A stretch of DNA of 64,000 nucleotides from Symbiodinium natans (taxonomy: Eukaryota > Sar > Dinophyceae > Suessiales > Symbiodiniaceae): positions 879,646-943,645 of the forward strand of contig CAJNDS010001779.1 in the NCBI GenBank assembly GCA_905221605.1, read 5' to 3'. Position numbers and translations under genes: made by a program. The notes beneath the pieces are model-generated. The model was given only the letters and a program-made list of their open reading frames with translations. It ran no database searches and had not been told where the DNA came from. Shown piece after piece: positions 38,233 through 48,000 of this stretch. Position 1 is the first letter of the stretch. Each line of letters opens with the position of its first letter.

Positions 38233-38445
38233 AGATAGCCCCACAAGAGAAAGTGGGAAACATTGGTCCGAGTCGCAGACCCAACCTGAAACCAAGGGTT
38301 TAGGATCCTAAACCCTGAACCCTAAACCCTAACCCCTAAGCGCTAAGCCCTAAACCCTAACCCGAAGGAAACCCGCTTCTCTTGCTTAATGCGGTTTTGC
38401 AAGAAAGCCTAAAATACTCCCTAAACCCTAAACCCTAAACCCTAA

Positions 38446-38548
38446 CCAGAAGAAGTGCGAGGATGCCCCAGGCTCCGGACCATACCGCCCACACACTCAC
38501 CCGTGTGGACGCCTACGCGGCAACCTTGGCATGCGACTGGGGAGGCAG
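38446..38548 (+). CDS. Exon-like fragment
   Basis: Acceptor CTAACCAG, frame KKCEDAPGSGPYRPHTHPCG then RLRGNLGMRLGRQ. A G run and long TTTAGGG array follow. Confidence 0.45.
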
Positions 38549-38561
38549 GGGGGGGGGGGGG

Positions 38562-38730
38562 GTTAGGGTTTAGGGTTTAGGGTTTAGGGTTTAGGGTTTA
38601 GGGTTTAGGGTTGAGGGTTGAGGGTTTAGGGTTTAGGGTTTAGGGTTTAGGGTTTAGGGTTTAGGGTTTAGGGTTTAGCGTTCAGGGTTTAGGGTTTGGG
38701 GTTTAGGGTTTAGGGTTTATGGTTTATTGA
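38562..38730. repeat. TTTAGGG array
   Basis: About 23 units with a few TTGAGGG and TTCAGGG variants. Confidence 0.95.
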
Positions 38731-39052
38731 CATTATTCAGGGTTCAGGTCCAGGGAAAGTTTCGAGGAGTTTCGAGAAAAGTTTCGTTTTTGGACTTTTG
38801 AATCATTTCAAGTTGCAGGGGCTTGAGGGTTTAGGGCTTAGGGTTTACAGGGCTTTGCAGGGCGTTGTGGGCGCGTGGCAGGTTGATAGGGTGTACCTCT
38901 CAAACCCCCAGACCCTGCCTGACCTGTAACCTGCAAGCCCTAAACCCTGAAACGTAGTCTAAACCCTGATACCCCCGAAGCCCAAACCCCTAAACCCTAA
39001 ACCCTCAGCCTAAACCTAAACCACTCTAATGTCCACCGCGCAACTGATGTTC

Positions 39053-39140
39053 TCACCGCATTTCACGGACCAAGCTCGTGTGGCCATTGTCATCTGAAGG
39101 CCGAACAGGACGACATGCCTCGGTTTCGGGATTCTCAAGC
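39053..39140 (-). CDS. Exon-like fragment
   Basis: Minus strand NPETEACRPVRPSDDNGHTS then LVREM. It either stops at TGA or is cut by the strong donor ATGCG/GTGAGA at the same spot. Confidence 0.5.
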
Positions 39141-39179
39141 GAACAAAGGATTAAGCATGTACGTATGTACAGACACGCA

Positions 39180-39290
39180 TATATATATATATATACACAT
39201 ACATGTGTATATATATATATATACATACACGTGTGTATATGGATATGTATGTATATATATATATATGCTCCCGCCCCCCCCCCCCCCCCA
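39180..39290. repeat. TA/CA microsatellite and poly-C
   Basis: TATATACACATACA tract (39180-39267), then a run of C with one interruption (39272-39289). Confidence 0.9.
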
Positions 39291-39439
39291 TGATCCATGT
39301 TTCTGCTTCGAAACAGGTGGATCTTGGGAGGAGAGGGGGCCATGAGCTAGCGACAAAAACACCGACAGGGCCGATAAAGACCTATATCATTTCAAGTCAG
39401 GCAGGTCATTTACATCAACAAGGTAGAAAAACACCCGAA

Positions 39440-39627
39440 AAAAAATCATGTTTTTTAAGAAAACTCGAGCCGGCTCGAATCTTCCAAAAAAAAACTGACA
39501 CAGTAGGTCGCCCAAACGCGAGCAGGCTCGAATTTTCCAAAAAAAACCTAAACTGCAGAGTAGGAGGAGGAGGAGAAGTAGTAGTAGCAGCAGTAGTAGT
39601 AGCAGTAGCAGTAGCAGTAGTAGTAGC

Positions 39628-39677
<50 letters not shown>

Positions 39678-40305
39678 AGCCTGCTCGAGTTTCTGGGGCC
39701 TTGAGCTTCAAGAATTTTGGGAAAATTCGAGCCGGCTCGAATTTTCCAAAAAAAAAAAAAGACACAGTAGGTCGCCCAAACACGAGCAGGCTCGAATTTT
39801 CCAAAAAAATCCTAAATTTCAAGATCTATGGTTCCAGCAGCCCGCTAGATCCTGAAAGTTCGGTTGTTTTTGGAAAATTCGAGCCTGCTCGAGTTTCTGG
39901 GACCTAAAGCTTCAAGAATTTTAGGAAAATTCGAGCCGGCTCGAATTTTCCAAAAAAAACTGACACAGTAGGTCACCCAAACACGAGCATGCTCGAGTTT
40001 TCCAAAAAAAACCTAAATCTCAGGATCTATGGCTCCAGCAGCCCGCTAGATCCTGAAAGTTAGGTTTTTTTTAGAAAATTCGAGCCTGCTCGAGGTTTCG
40101 AGACCTGGAGCTTCAAGAATTTTAGGAAAATTCGAGCCGGCTCGAATTTTCTAAAAACATGCTGAAACCATGGCTGTGTGACCCCAACCCCTCATAGATG
40201 ACAGAATGTAGGTTTTTTTTGGAAAATTCGAGCCTGCTCGAGTTTTGGTGACCTAGTGCCTCGAGAATTTTCGGAAAATTCGAGCCGGCTCGATTTTCCC
40301 CTATA
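39440..40305. repeat. About 200-bp tandem repeat carrying a 28-bp palindrome
   Basis: GGAAAATTCGAGCC followed by its exact complement forms a perfect 28-bp palindrome at 39720-39747 and 39924-39951 and near-perfect at 40125-40152 and 40273-40299, a spacing of about 204, 201 and 148 bp. Half-palindromes (CGAGCAGGCTCGAATTTTCC, CGAGCCTGCTCGAG) sit between. Shared spacer motifs include GACACAGTAGGTC and CAGCAGCCCGCTAGATCC. An AGT trinucleotide tract (39575-39676) interrupts the first unit. No telomeric units occur here. Confidence 0.9.
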
Positions 40306-40348
40306 TCTCTTGAATTTCTGACTGCGGTAATTGATACCATTAGTAGCA

Positions 40349-40552
40349 TTAGTTACTAATTCTAATTCGATTGTTAAGTTTCCCATATGTTTTTAACGGC
40401 AAATATCTAACTTGTGAGAAGAGGCCACGCAATGGTTTAAATCCAACAGCCGTTTTGTTCTTAAACCCTTGACAATTAACATAAGAACTACTTTTGTGTA
40501 ATTTAAAACTTAAACTATCAATGGGGATATCTTCGGGATTAAAAGTTCCCAT
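40349..40552 (-). CDS. Remnant second frame of the AT-rich island
   Basis: ATG at 40552, 67 codons: MGTFNPEDIPIDSLSFKLHK, then SSSYVNCQGFKNKTAVGF. It follows the hydrolase remnant on the same strand after about 20 bp and has the same AT-rich codon use. Not recognised; probably also truncated. Confidence 0.4.
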   Translation of the reverse strand: MGTFNPEDIPIDSLSFKLHKSSSYVNCQGFKNKTAVGFKPLRGLFSQVRYLPLKTYGKLNNRIRISN

Positions 40553-40574
40553 TTTTCTAGCATAGATAATTTAA

Positions 40575-41467
40575 TTACATATACATACCTTCAACTTGTA
40601 TCCAATCAAGTATTTCAAAACTATATGAATTGTCTTTACTATTGTTCTTCTTCCTACCTTTCACCTGCTTAACTGCTTCATCTACTTCATTATTCTCAAC
40701 TAACTTCCTTATCTCTTCGTAAGCATTTTGTTTAAATTGCTTCTCTATCTTCGATTTCTCTATTTGTTCGTATGTTGTTGCTTTCCTATGAAACGCTATG
40801 AATATTATGTCGATTATTGCATCAAATTGTTGTTAAAAACTCTTCTTCGGTTACAGGTAGATGTCCTGCTTTGTTTTTAACATTGCCTATATCTTCATAA
40901 GGATGATTTTGTAGAGGGTCTAATATTGATTTCTTTGATGTTATATTTCGTTAATGAAACATACCAACGGGGTCTCCTGCTTTCCGTATTCTTAAATTTG
41001 TCCCAGTGTCTTCTGGTCGCTGTCCTGATACAAAAGGAGAACCATAACTACGACTTCTGAATACATTACCATAATCATTGTTTATTTGTTGTCCCGATGC
41101 TGAACCTAAACTATGACTTACAATACCAGAAATTCCAGCTTTTTTTCTTTCTGTAACCGTCTATTTCAATAAAACCATCTTATATGAACTTACCTACATC
41201 TTTCTAACGCTGAGTCTGTTGCGTCTTGTATAAAGGAAGTTTTCAATCATCATAAACATCTCTACCGCTTGCGTCCCAGCAATGTATAAAATACAACCAT
41301 TTTTGATATATCCCGTCAGGATTCTCATACGCTAATTTAAGTCCTTGCGTGTCCGTTAAGAATGTCTCTGTCTTTGCGAAGTCGTTTCTAACTTCACTAT
41401 GTAGTCTGCTTCTTGTGTTAGGTGCTTTATTTGAAACCCCTTCATCTCTTCTTTTATGTTTATGCAT
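40575..41467 (-). pseudogene. Broken lipase-like alpha/beta hydrolase gene
   Basis: The minus strand from ATG 41467 reads an N-terminal part with LAYENPDGIYQKWLYFIHCW and DVYDD up to TGA at 41245-41243. Two more stops and a base change in an A run follow. The next block holds IVSHSLGSA (Ser codon 41112-41110, the nucleophile-elbow pattern), YGSPFVSGQ, the acid-like AGDPVGMF (Asp codon 40974-40972), a TAA at 40953-40951, and NHPYEDIGN (His codon 40905-40903). A further frame change leads to AFHRKATTYEQIEKSKIEKQ and a Lys/Glu-rich tail ending near 40575. The order Ser, Asp, His and the spacing fit a class 3 type lipase fold. At least four stops and two frame changes make it non-functional as read. 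Viral or bacterial ancestry is possible. Confidence 0.62.
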
Positions 41468-41559
41468 TATACAATGGTTTATAAATCATTTTTATCTAAC
41501 CAATGAATATTGTTGACTTTGAAGAAGGTGTATACTAAAAACCCTTTTTAGAGTGAATA

Positions 41560-42310
41560 ACAGAGATTAGCAAACCACACAAAACCAAATCCAGAAACGG
41601 ATTCTGTTTGTAGCTTTCTGTTGTTTAAAAGTGTAGATAATCAATAGCAAGTTGTAGCTTCAGACATGGCAAGACACGAAAGTATCGTAAATACCGGTGT
41701 TTTTCACTTCAACAATATGTGTAAGTAAGCACAGGTGCAGAAGGACAAGCAAGAAAAGGATACATATGGATCATGGGGGGGGGGTGGTGACCACATATAT
41801 ATATATATATATGTCTCTCTCTCTCTCTCTCTCGCTCTCTTCCGATGATAATATAGCACTAACACCGGAATAGGAAAAGGTGCGCTTGTTGGCTTCAGGG
41901 GGCGACTGTAAGGGCTGCCAACCCTTCAGCAAAGGGAATAAAAGGCACATACCGGCATGCTAGTGTGCATTACACCCCAAACCCTAAACCCCAATCCCTA
42001 AAACCTAAAGCCTGCCTGCACTGAAACAGGTTCCTGCAGGGATTCGGGGTCTGCATGGTTTCGGACGCAGGTCGGCGCTTAGGACTTAGGGTAAAGGATT
42101 TGGCGTTACAAATGCTAGGTAGCCCCCTGCGCACTATCACACCCTAAACCCTGAACCCGAAACCCTGAGAGTAGCTAGTGCTGGCACGGACTCTTCAAGG
42201 GAGCGAGGGTTTAGTGTTTAGGGTCTAAGGTTAGGGTTGAGGGTGCAGCTGGGCTTAGAGTCGTAAAGTCTTGCCGGGTCTTCCAAACATTGGGTTTAGG
42301 GTTTATGGTG
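41560..42310. other. No supported gene
   Basis: AT-moderate sequence to 41780, a TA/CT microsatellite (41795-41833), then CCCTAAA and decayed units (41970-42260). I cannot place the right boundary of the AT-rich island exactly. Confidence 0.4.
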
Positions 42311-42500
42311 TCCATATCCTATGCGGCTGAAGGAATATTCATTCAGGTGGCCATGAGAATTATCCTATGTTAGCTGAAGGGAGACTTCCAAGATTACCTT
42401 TCTTACTGGTTTCCATGACCCGTGACTACTCTTGTAGTATCATAATCCTCTGGTAGTATCCACCATATTTTCCTTCAGTTAGTATGGAAGCTGTGCCGGT
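42311..42500. mobile_element. Possible inverted-repeat element
   Basis: TCCTATGCGGCTGAAGGAAT near the left and TTCCTTCAGTTAGTATGGAA near the right are inverted relatives, with a third partial copy inside (TATCCTATGTTAGCTGAAGG). Confidence 0.4.
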
Positions 42501-43860
42501 AGATCCAAGCCGTTGCGCCGAGGTGCAACGGTTTGTTGTCAACCGTTAGCGGGAAGTCCGCCTGTCCAGCCTGAGCTTAGAAATCCTGTGAAGCCCTAAA
42601 CCCATCTAGCGAATTAGGAATGCAGGGCGCCCCTTGTATGTTCTGGGAATTCCGTGTCGTGTGTGACTGTGGCAGTCCCCACAATGAATCCTGGAGCCTA
42701 AAGTATGGCTCCGTACTACATTTCCCCAAACCTGAGTTGCCTCGCCTTTGACTGAGGCCTTTCAACCTATCTGCATGCTGAACCTTAATAGGGCTGTGGT
42801 CCGATCATTCTGATAGTTTAGGGTTCTTAGGATGAAGGCCGCAGGATGCAGGACTTAGGGTTTAGGACTAGGATTCTGCAAGAGCCTACAAGGGCTTCCA
42901 AGGATTTAGGATTTCGGGTTAGGAATTTGGGACCTAAGCCCTCCACCCGAAAGCCTAGCCCTAAACCCTAAACCCTAAACCCTAAACCCTAAACCCTAAA
43001 CCCTAAGGACCTACAAAGGGCCCTGCAAGGGCCGTCTACAGGAGCCTCGAGGGCCTTCAAGGGTCTCCGAGGTTTGGGCTCTGGGCTTTAGGCGTTAGGG
43101 TTGGGGTTTAGGGTTTCCGGTTTAGGGTTTAGGGTTTAGGGTTAAGGGTTAAGCGTTAAGGGTTTAGGGTTTAGGGTTTAGGATTTAGTGTTTAGATTTG
43201 TTTACGGTTTAGGGTTCAGGGTTTAGGGTTTAGGGTTAAGACATCCCCAAGGACCTCCAAGGGCCTTGCAAGGGCTCCGAGGGTCAGTGAAAAGGGATTC
43301 TGGGAGGGTGGGGGTGAGACCAAACACGTAGTGATGGAAAGGGGCCTTGCCAATCGCCGGCTCAGGCCAATCGACCTTAAACCCAAAACCCTAAACCCTA
43401 AGCCCCAAACCCTAAGCTTAAAACCCTAAACCCTAAGCCTGAAACCCGAAACCCTAAAACCCTAAACCCCGGACAAGGGGCTATGTAGGCATCGCCAACG
43501 GTCTCGACCTTGTAAATGTCGTAGCGATCGGCTAGATCCTCTGCGCGTCAAGACGGTGGCAATCTTGGGGCTTGCGGTTCTAGGGCTCTATGCTTCAGGA
43601 TGTAGGGTTTGGAGTCTTTCGGGTTGAGGGTGCTAGGGTTTGAGGGCATTCGGGTTTCTGGTTTTAGAGGCTTTAGGGTTTTCGGCTGGAGGGCTTGGGG
43701 CGTAGGGCTCCGGAGGGCTCATCTGACCTGTACCAAACAGCCCCAACATCCGTAAACATTAGGGTTTCGCGTACACGGTTTAGGGTTTAGTGTTTAAGGG
43801 GTAACCCCCAAGACGTGTAACTGGAAACTGCATGGCATTCTCCCTGGCTGAGTAGATTAA
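42500..43860. other. Mostly repeat-derived, no supported gene
   Basis: A weak plus frame (DPSRCAEVQRFVVNR) lies near 42505-42550. The rest is telomere-type arrays (42958-43010, 43080-43240, 43380-43470) and GGGCC-rich spacer. Confidence 0.4.
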
Positions 43861-43869
43861 CAGGTGAAG

Positions 43870-44082
43870 CATTGGGTGTTGAAAAGGTGTTGGTACCCAA
43901 TGGAGGTGAAAGCGCGGCGAGTGCAAAGCCTGTCCCCGGCATCAGGTGTGAGACATACAAGTAACTACTGTCATGAGGAAGCTAAACCAAAATGGTGGAA
44001 GCGCAACGTGTGTGTGTCGGGCGCGAGACAGAGGGGAGGAGTTGGCAGGTTACCTACTCAGAACAGAAGCATTAGGAGTTAG
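43870..44082 (+). CDS. Possible exon
   Basis: Plus frame KARRVQSLSPASGVRHTSNY, CHEEAKPKWWKRNVCVSGAR. Splice sites not clear. Confidence 0.35.
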   Translation, partial: HWVLKRCWYPMEVKARRVQSLSPASGVRHTSNYCHEEAKPKWWKRNVCVSGARQRGGVGRLPTQNRSIRS

Positions 44083-44093
44083 CAGCTGTGCCC

Positions 44094-44239
44094 GGTTTAG
44101 TCAATACACTGATGCTGTTGTCGGAAGAAGCAAACCCGCACAGAAGAAACACCCTCTGCGAATGGATGACTGTGAACCACAGCAGCCCCGATCTCCTACC
44201 AGACCCCCTTTCGGCCTTTTCGGCCGCTGATATAGGTGT
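44094..44239 (+). CDS. Exon-like coding fragment
   Basis: Acceptor AGTTAGCAG, then VPGLVNTLMLLSEEANPHRR, NTLCEWMTVNHSSPDLLPDP and LSAFSAADI, donor ATATAG/GTGTCGG. About 48 codons of natural composition, product unknown. Confidence 0.55.
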
Positions 44240-44434
44240 CGGAAAAACTACCAATGGTGTTCCCCTAGGCTCCCTACAATACTACAATGAGCCCCAAAAC
44301 CCTATTCCAATCATTAAGGCCCCTAGACTTAGTTGCTGAGTTCAGAAGCCACAAAGAAGTGTACACTTTCAGTTCTATAGGGGATTCTAGTATCCCAAAA
44401 CTGTCAAGTGTGCTCACTCAGCTACTAAGTATAG

Positions 44435-44676
44435 TAGGCCCCCGGCGTCAAAGAGGTCGAAGATCAATAAGCCCCCAAACCCCATTCTCATCATTCAGGC
44501 CCCTTAATGGATCTATACTCCCCTTAGAACCTTACTAAGAATACTATTTTTAAATATCCTCTTGGGTTTTATGTAAACAAAAAATTCCCAAGGGGGATAT
44601 AGAGATAGGCCCCCGGCGTCAAAGAGGTCGAAGATCTGGCTGATGAATTTGACAACCTGCGCGGGAGCTCGCGTAG
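44435..44676 (+). CDS. Exon with a duplicated AG/GT segment around a non-telomeric insert
   Basis: GGCGTCAAAGAGGTCGAAG lies in an identical 31-bp block at 44435-44465 and 44606-44636. Splicing 44456-44626 (AAAGAG/GTCGAAG ... CAAAGAG/GTCGAAG) gives APGVKEVEDLADEFDNLRGS without interruption, ending TCGCGTAG/GTCTGCC. The 171-bp intron contains no telomere repeats but includes a copy of a nearby segment (GCCCC.AAACCC.ATTC..ATCAT at 44287 and 44472). Confidence 0.6.
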
Positions 44677-44999
44677 GTCTGCCCTCCCGCGTCTTGGGCT
44701 CTCTCCCAAGGGCTGGGCCCTGCTTGGGTGGGCTTAGGGTTTAGGGTTTAGGGTTTAGGGTCTAGGGTCTAGGGTTTAGGGTTTAGGTTTTAGGGTTTAG
44801 GGCAGTGAAGATTCTGCTACTTTGACCTAACTATGGCTGTAAACTTATTTGGGGGTACTTACAATCCTACTTATAAGTACCCATGAACCTTCAAGTATGC
44901 CCAGTCTTTGCGACGCTGTGGCGTGAGGGAGCATGCACGCACTATCAATACAACTGTGACTTCGTCAGTTCTGTAACAGATGTCCCATATGCCAAACCC

Positions 45000-45118
45000 C
45001 AAACCCTAAACCCCAAACCCTAAACCCCAAACCCCAAACCCTAAACCCTAAACCTTAAACCCCAAACCCTAAACCCTAAACCCTAAACCCTAAACCCTGA
45101 ACCCTGAACCCTGAAGCC
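45000..45118. repeat. CCCTAAA/CCCCAAA array
   Basis: About 17 units. Confidence 0.9.
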
Positions 45119-45206
45119 TCGCCTCCTCTGGCTCCCGGGTGCTCGCCAGGGCGGTGAATCCACAAAGGTCCGACTGGGCGATGGTGGCCTGGCGTCCGCG
45201 GTGCGC
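45113..45206 (-). CDS. Exon of a class III nucleotidyl cyclase catalytic domain
   Basis: Minus strand KAHRGRQATIAQSDLCGFTA then LASTREPEEARL. The pattern of hydrophobic strand, S/A-D-hydrophobic-x-G-F-T and then xEPEE is the start of the class III adenylyl/guanylyl cyclase catalytic domain, where the Asp binds a catalytic metal ion. The family makes cAMP or cGMP from ATP or GTP. A matching upstream linker-like exon is at 47284-47190 on the same strand. The rest of the catalytic domain is not found, so substrate specificity cannot be judged. Confidence 0.62.
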
Positions 45207-46500
45207 TTTGGGGTTTGGGGTTTAGGGTTAGGGTTTAGGGTTTAGGGTTTAGGGCTTAGTTTTAGGGCTTGAAGTTTTAGGATTTGAGGGTTTGGGGTTT
45301 AGGGTTAGGGATTAGGGTTTAGGGTTTAGGGCTTAGGGTTTAGGGTTTGGGGTTTAGGTTTTAGGGTTTAGGGTTTAGAGTTTAGGGTTTAGGGTTTGGG
45401 GTTTAGGGTCTGGGGTTTGGGGTTTTGGGTTTAAGGTTTGGGGTGTGGAGTTTCGGGTTTGGGGTTTGGGGTTTGGAGTTTTAGGAAGCCACTGCTTTCC
45501 CAATACTCCAGAGTCCGGTCTTAGCAGCTCCTAGCAACTAAATGCCTAGGGTTCAGTCACCCAGGATTTCGAAGGGTGCCCTAAACCCTAAACCCTAAAC
45601 CCTATATACCCTACACCCTAAACCCCTGGCTTAAAGAGGGCGTCTAGGATGGCCCTTAAAACCCGGAAGAATGTTCCAAAAAGGGGCAGATGTTGCGATT
45701 ATCCCAAGGGCTGACCTAGGTGTGTATAAAAGGGAACCCAACCACCCACACAAGGGAAGCAGGGTTCTACGGCTGCTTCAGGGTTTAGGGTTCAAGGTTT
45801 AGGGTTTAGGGTTTAGTGCTTAGGGTTTAGGGCTAGAAAAATCGAATTTTCAAGCCTGAGCCTTCAAGGACTCAAGCGCGATGGGGCTTGGACTTCTGAC
45901 AAACCCCCAACCCCAAACCCTAAACCCCAAACCCTAAACCCCAAACCCCAAACCCTAAACCCCAGACCCCAAACCCCAAACCCCAATCCCTAAACCCCAA
46001 ACCCTGAACCAAGTGCGACGTGTTTGCCATGATTTCTCGAGCTTAGGCTTAGGGTCTTGTCCCTAAGGGTCCATGTGCCCATGCGGTATATCTTTGGGTG
46101 CTAAAGCTACTGTATAAGAACCGGTTTAGGGTTTGGGGTTTGGGGCTTGGGGTTTAGGGTTCAGGGTTTAGGGTTTTTAAGGCCCAAAGATATGTTCCAT
46201 TGGTACATGGACCCTTTGGGTTGATAGGGCTTTCGGCGTGTACAGCGGCTTATGGGGCGCAAAGTGTCTGGCCTTTAGAGGGTTCAGGGCTTCCAAGGGC
46301 TGCGGGGTGTACGTAGGTACCCTAAACACTCAACCCATTCCCCCTAAGCCCTAAGCCCTAAGCCCTAAGCCCTAAGCCCTAAGCCCTAAGCCCTAAACCC
46401 TAAACCCTAAACCCTAAACCCTAAACCCTAAACCCTAAACCCTAAACCCTAAACCCTAAACCCCAGCCCCCATACACCCCATAAACCCCACCAGGGCTTT
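45205..46500. other. Telomere-rich intronic or intergenic stretch
   Basis: TTTAGGG/TTTGGGG (45205-45480), CCCTAAA/CCCCAAA (45905-46010) and CCCTAAG then CCCTAAA (46340-46460) arrays, with unassigned spacers of 60-200 bp. If the cyclase exons belong together this is part of their introns. Confidence 0.6.
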
Positions 46501-46516
46501 GAGGGCCACTACCGTA

Positions 46517-46588
46517 GCAGTTGCCGAGCAGCATTCTTGTAGTGATGGGACACATAGTGTGCCAGTCCTTTGGTTCGGACAAGGTCTT
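46517..46588 (-). CDS. Exon-like fragment
   Basis: Minus strand LVRTKGLAHYVSHHYKNAAR then QLL, donor CTACG/GTAGTGG. It lies between the two cyclase-like exons on the same strand but is not itself recognised. Confidence 0.5.
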
Positions 46589-46649
46589 GGGGCTTGGGGC
46601 TTGGGGCTTAGGGCTTAGGGTTTAGGGTTTAGGGTTTAGGGTTTAGGCA

Positions 46650-46705
46650 GCTTTCAGCGTGGCGGCAAGAAAGGAACGCTGAGGTTGGCTAGGATGGGCT
46701 TTGGA
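46650..46705 (-). CDS. Exon-like fragment
   Basis: Minus strand KAHPSQPQRSFLAATLKAA ending in CCTAAA repeats. Confidence 0.4.
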
Positions 46706-46731
46706 AGGCCTGTAGGATATCCCACAGCCAA

Positions 46732-46904
46732 GCTTGGAGGTTCATTTGGGTACTTATACAAGTAGGTTTCTAAGTAGGGCACCTATGGCTATAACCCTTA
46801 CTTGGAGGTTCAGGGTACTTATAACCCCAAATAGAAGACTACTTATAAGCTAGTAGGTAGGGTACCCATCACCCCAGCTATAAGTACCCAAAACCTTCTC
46901 AAGT
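46732..46904. mobile_element. Two family A elements head to tail
   Basis: GCTTGGAGGTTCATTTGGGT at 46732 and ACTTGGAGGTTCAGGGTACT at 46800, ending TAAGTACCCAAAACC..CTCAAGT. Confidence 0.6.
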
Positions 46905-47109
46905 TGAGCTGTGACTGTGCGGTGCTCCCTGCCTTGCCCTACCTCAAACCCTTGAGGTTTAGGGTTTAGGGTTTGGGGTTTCGGGACCCTCAACCCCAAA
47001 TACGTGACTATTTCTAGGTGCCGCACCAGACATGGCGAACCAGTTGCATCAAAACACCCCACAAGCAAGCCCCGACCTACAAACAAAAAACTCAAAAACA
47101 AACAAAAAC

Positions 47110-47140
47110 AAACAAACACACACACACACACACACACACA
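47110..47140. repeat. CA microsatellite
   Basis: (CA)n near 47115-47140 after AAACAAACAAAC. Confidence 0.9.
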
Positions 47141-47189
47141 TCTCCGACCTTGCGGCAGTAAGGTAACCCTAAACCAAACCCCGACCACC

Positions 47190-47284
47190 CGAGCTCAGAC
47201 GGGGCACTCTTGATCTCTTCAATGACCAGAGGCGGCATCAAGGTCCCCAGAATGCCCTGGGCTTGTTCGACGTGGGGCACACTC
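47190..47284 (-). CDS. Probable linker exon of the nucleotidyl cyclase gene
   Basis: Minus strand VPHVEQAQGILGTLMPPLVI then EEIKSAPSELGW. The motif LxxLMPPxVxEEIK is like the helical L..(I/L)LP/MPP..V...L(K/R) linker just before the catalytic domain of class III cyclases. It lies upstream of the 45206-45113 exon on the same strand. Confidence 0.5.
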
Positions 47285-47529
47285 CAAGGGTTAGGGTTTT
47301 GGGTTTAGGGTTTGGGGTTTAGGGTTTAGGGTTTAGGGTTTGGGGTTTAGGAGTTTTAGGGTTTAGGGTTGGTGTACTGAAGAGTTGAACCCCACAACCC
47401 CAGACCTTGTTCTATGGCGATTGATCTAGATCACCATCCCTTTTTTGTGGTTCCTCTGACAAGACAAAGCCTTCTCACAACCAGCGGCCAGAATGTAACC
47501 TATCTGGGATGTTCAGTCTTTTAGGCTTC

Positions 47530-47900
47530 AGTGTTTAAGGTTTATTGCTAGGGTTTAGGGTTTACGGTTTAGGGTGGAGGGTTTGAGAGTTTAGGGTGGA
47601 GGGTTTGAGGGTTGAGGGTTTAGGGCTTATTGTTAGGGTTTAGTGTTTAGGGTTTCGGCTTTGGGGTTTAGGGTCGAGGGCTTAGGGTTCTTAAGGGAGG
47701 CTCAAAGGGGGACATGTAACCCAAGGTTCCCTGATACTCCCCACTACTCCCTAAGGCTCCCTCTTTCAAGAACCCTAATTATAAGTTTAGGGTTCCCTAA
47801 ACCCTAAACCCTAAACCCTAAAGCCTAAACCCTAAACCCTAAACCCTAAACCCTAAACCGCAAACCCTAAACCGTAAACCCCGAAATCCAAAGGGTTTGA
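47530..47900. repeat. TTTAGGG then CCCTAAA arrays with spacer
   Basis: Opposed arrays (47540-47690 and 47790-47880) flank GGCTCCCTCTTTCAAGAACC-type spacer. No exon supported. Confidence 0.75.
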
Positions 47901-47902
47901 GG

Positions 47903-48000
47903 GTTTACAATCCCATGAGGCCACCTCGATCCGCTCTTGCATCACCTCCACCCGGTGCATGGCAATGTACCTCGCCGGATCGCTTCGCGCGCGCGCGCCG
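47903..48000 (-). CDS. Exon-like fragment
   Basis: Minus strand TGARARSDPARYIAMHRVEV then MQERIEVASWD. Codon choice is strongly G/C at third positions. Confidence 0.55.

Larger units (their letters stand above)
40306..41560. other. AT-rich island of foreign-looking composition
   Basis: Base composition drops abruptly to about one-third G+C, with no TTTAGGG units and no element families. The left edge coincides with the end of the palindromic tandem array. All recognisable coding remains are on the minus strand, with AT-rich codons unlike every other exon in the window. Confidence 0.75.

Noticed and set aside
39560-39680. Val/Ala-rich and Thr-rich frames
   Set aside because: Produced by the AGT/AGC trinucleotide tract.
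41243-41467. Alternative genetic code explaining the stops in the hydrolase remnant
   Set aside because: TGA, TAG and TAA all occur and there are also frame changes at an A run and near 40830, so decay is the simpler reading.
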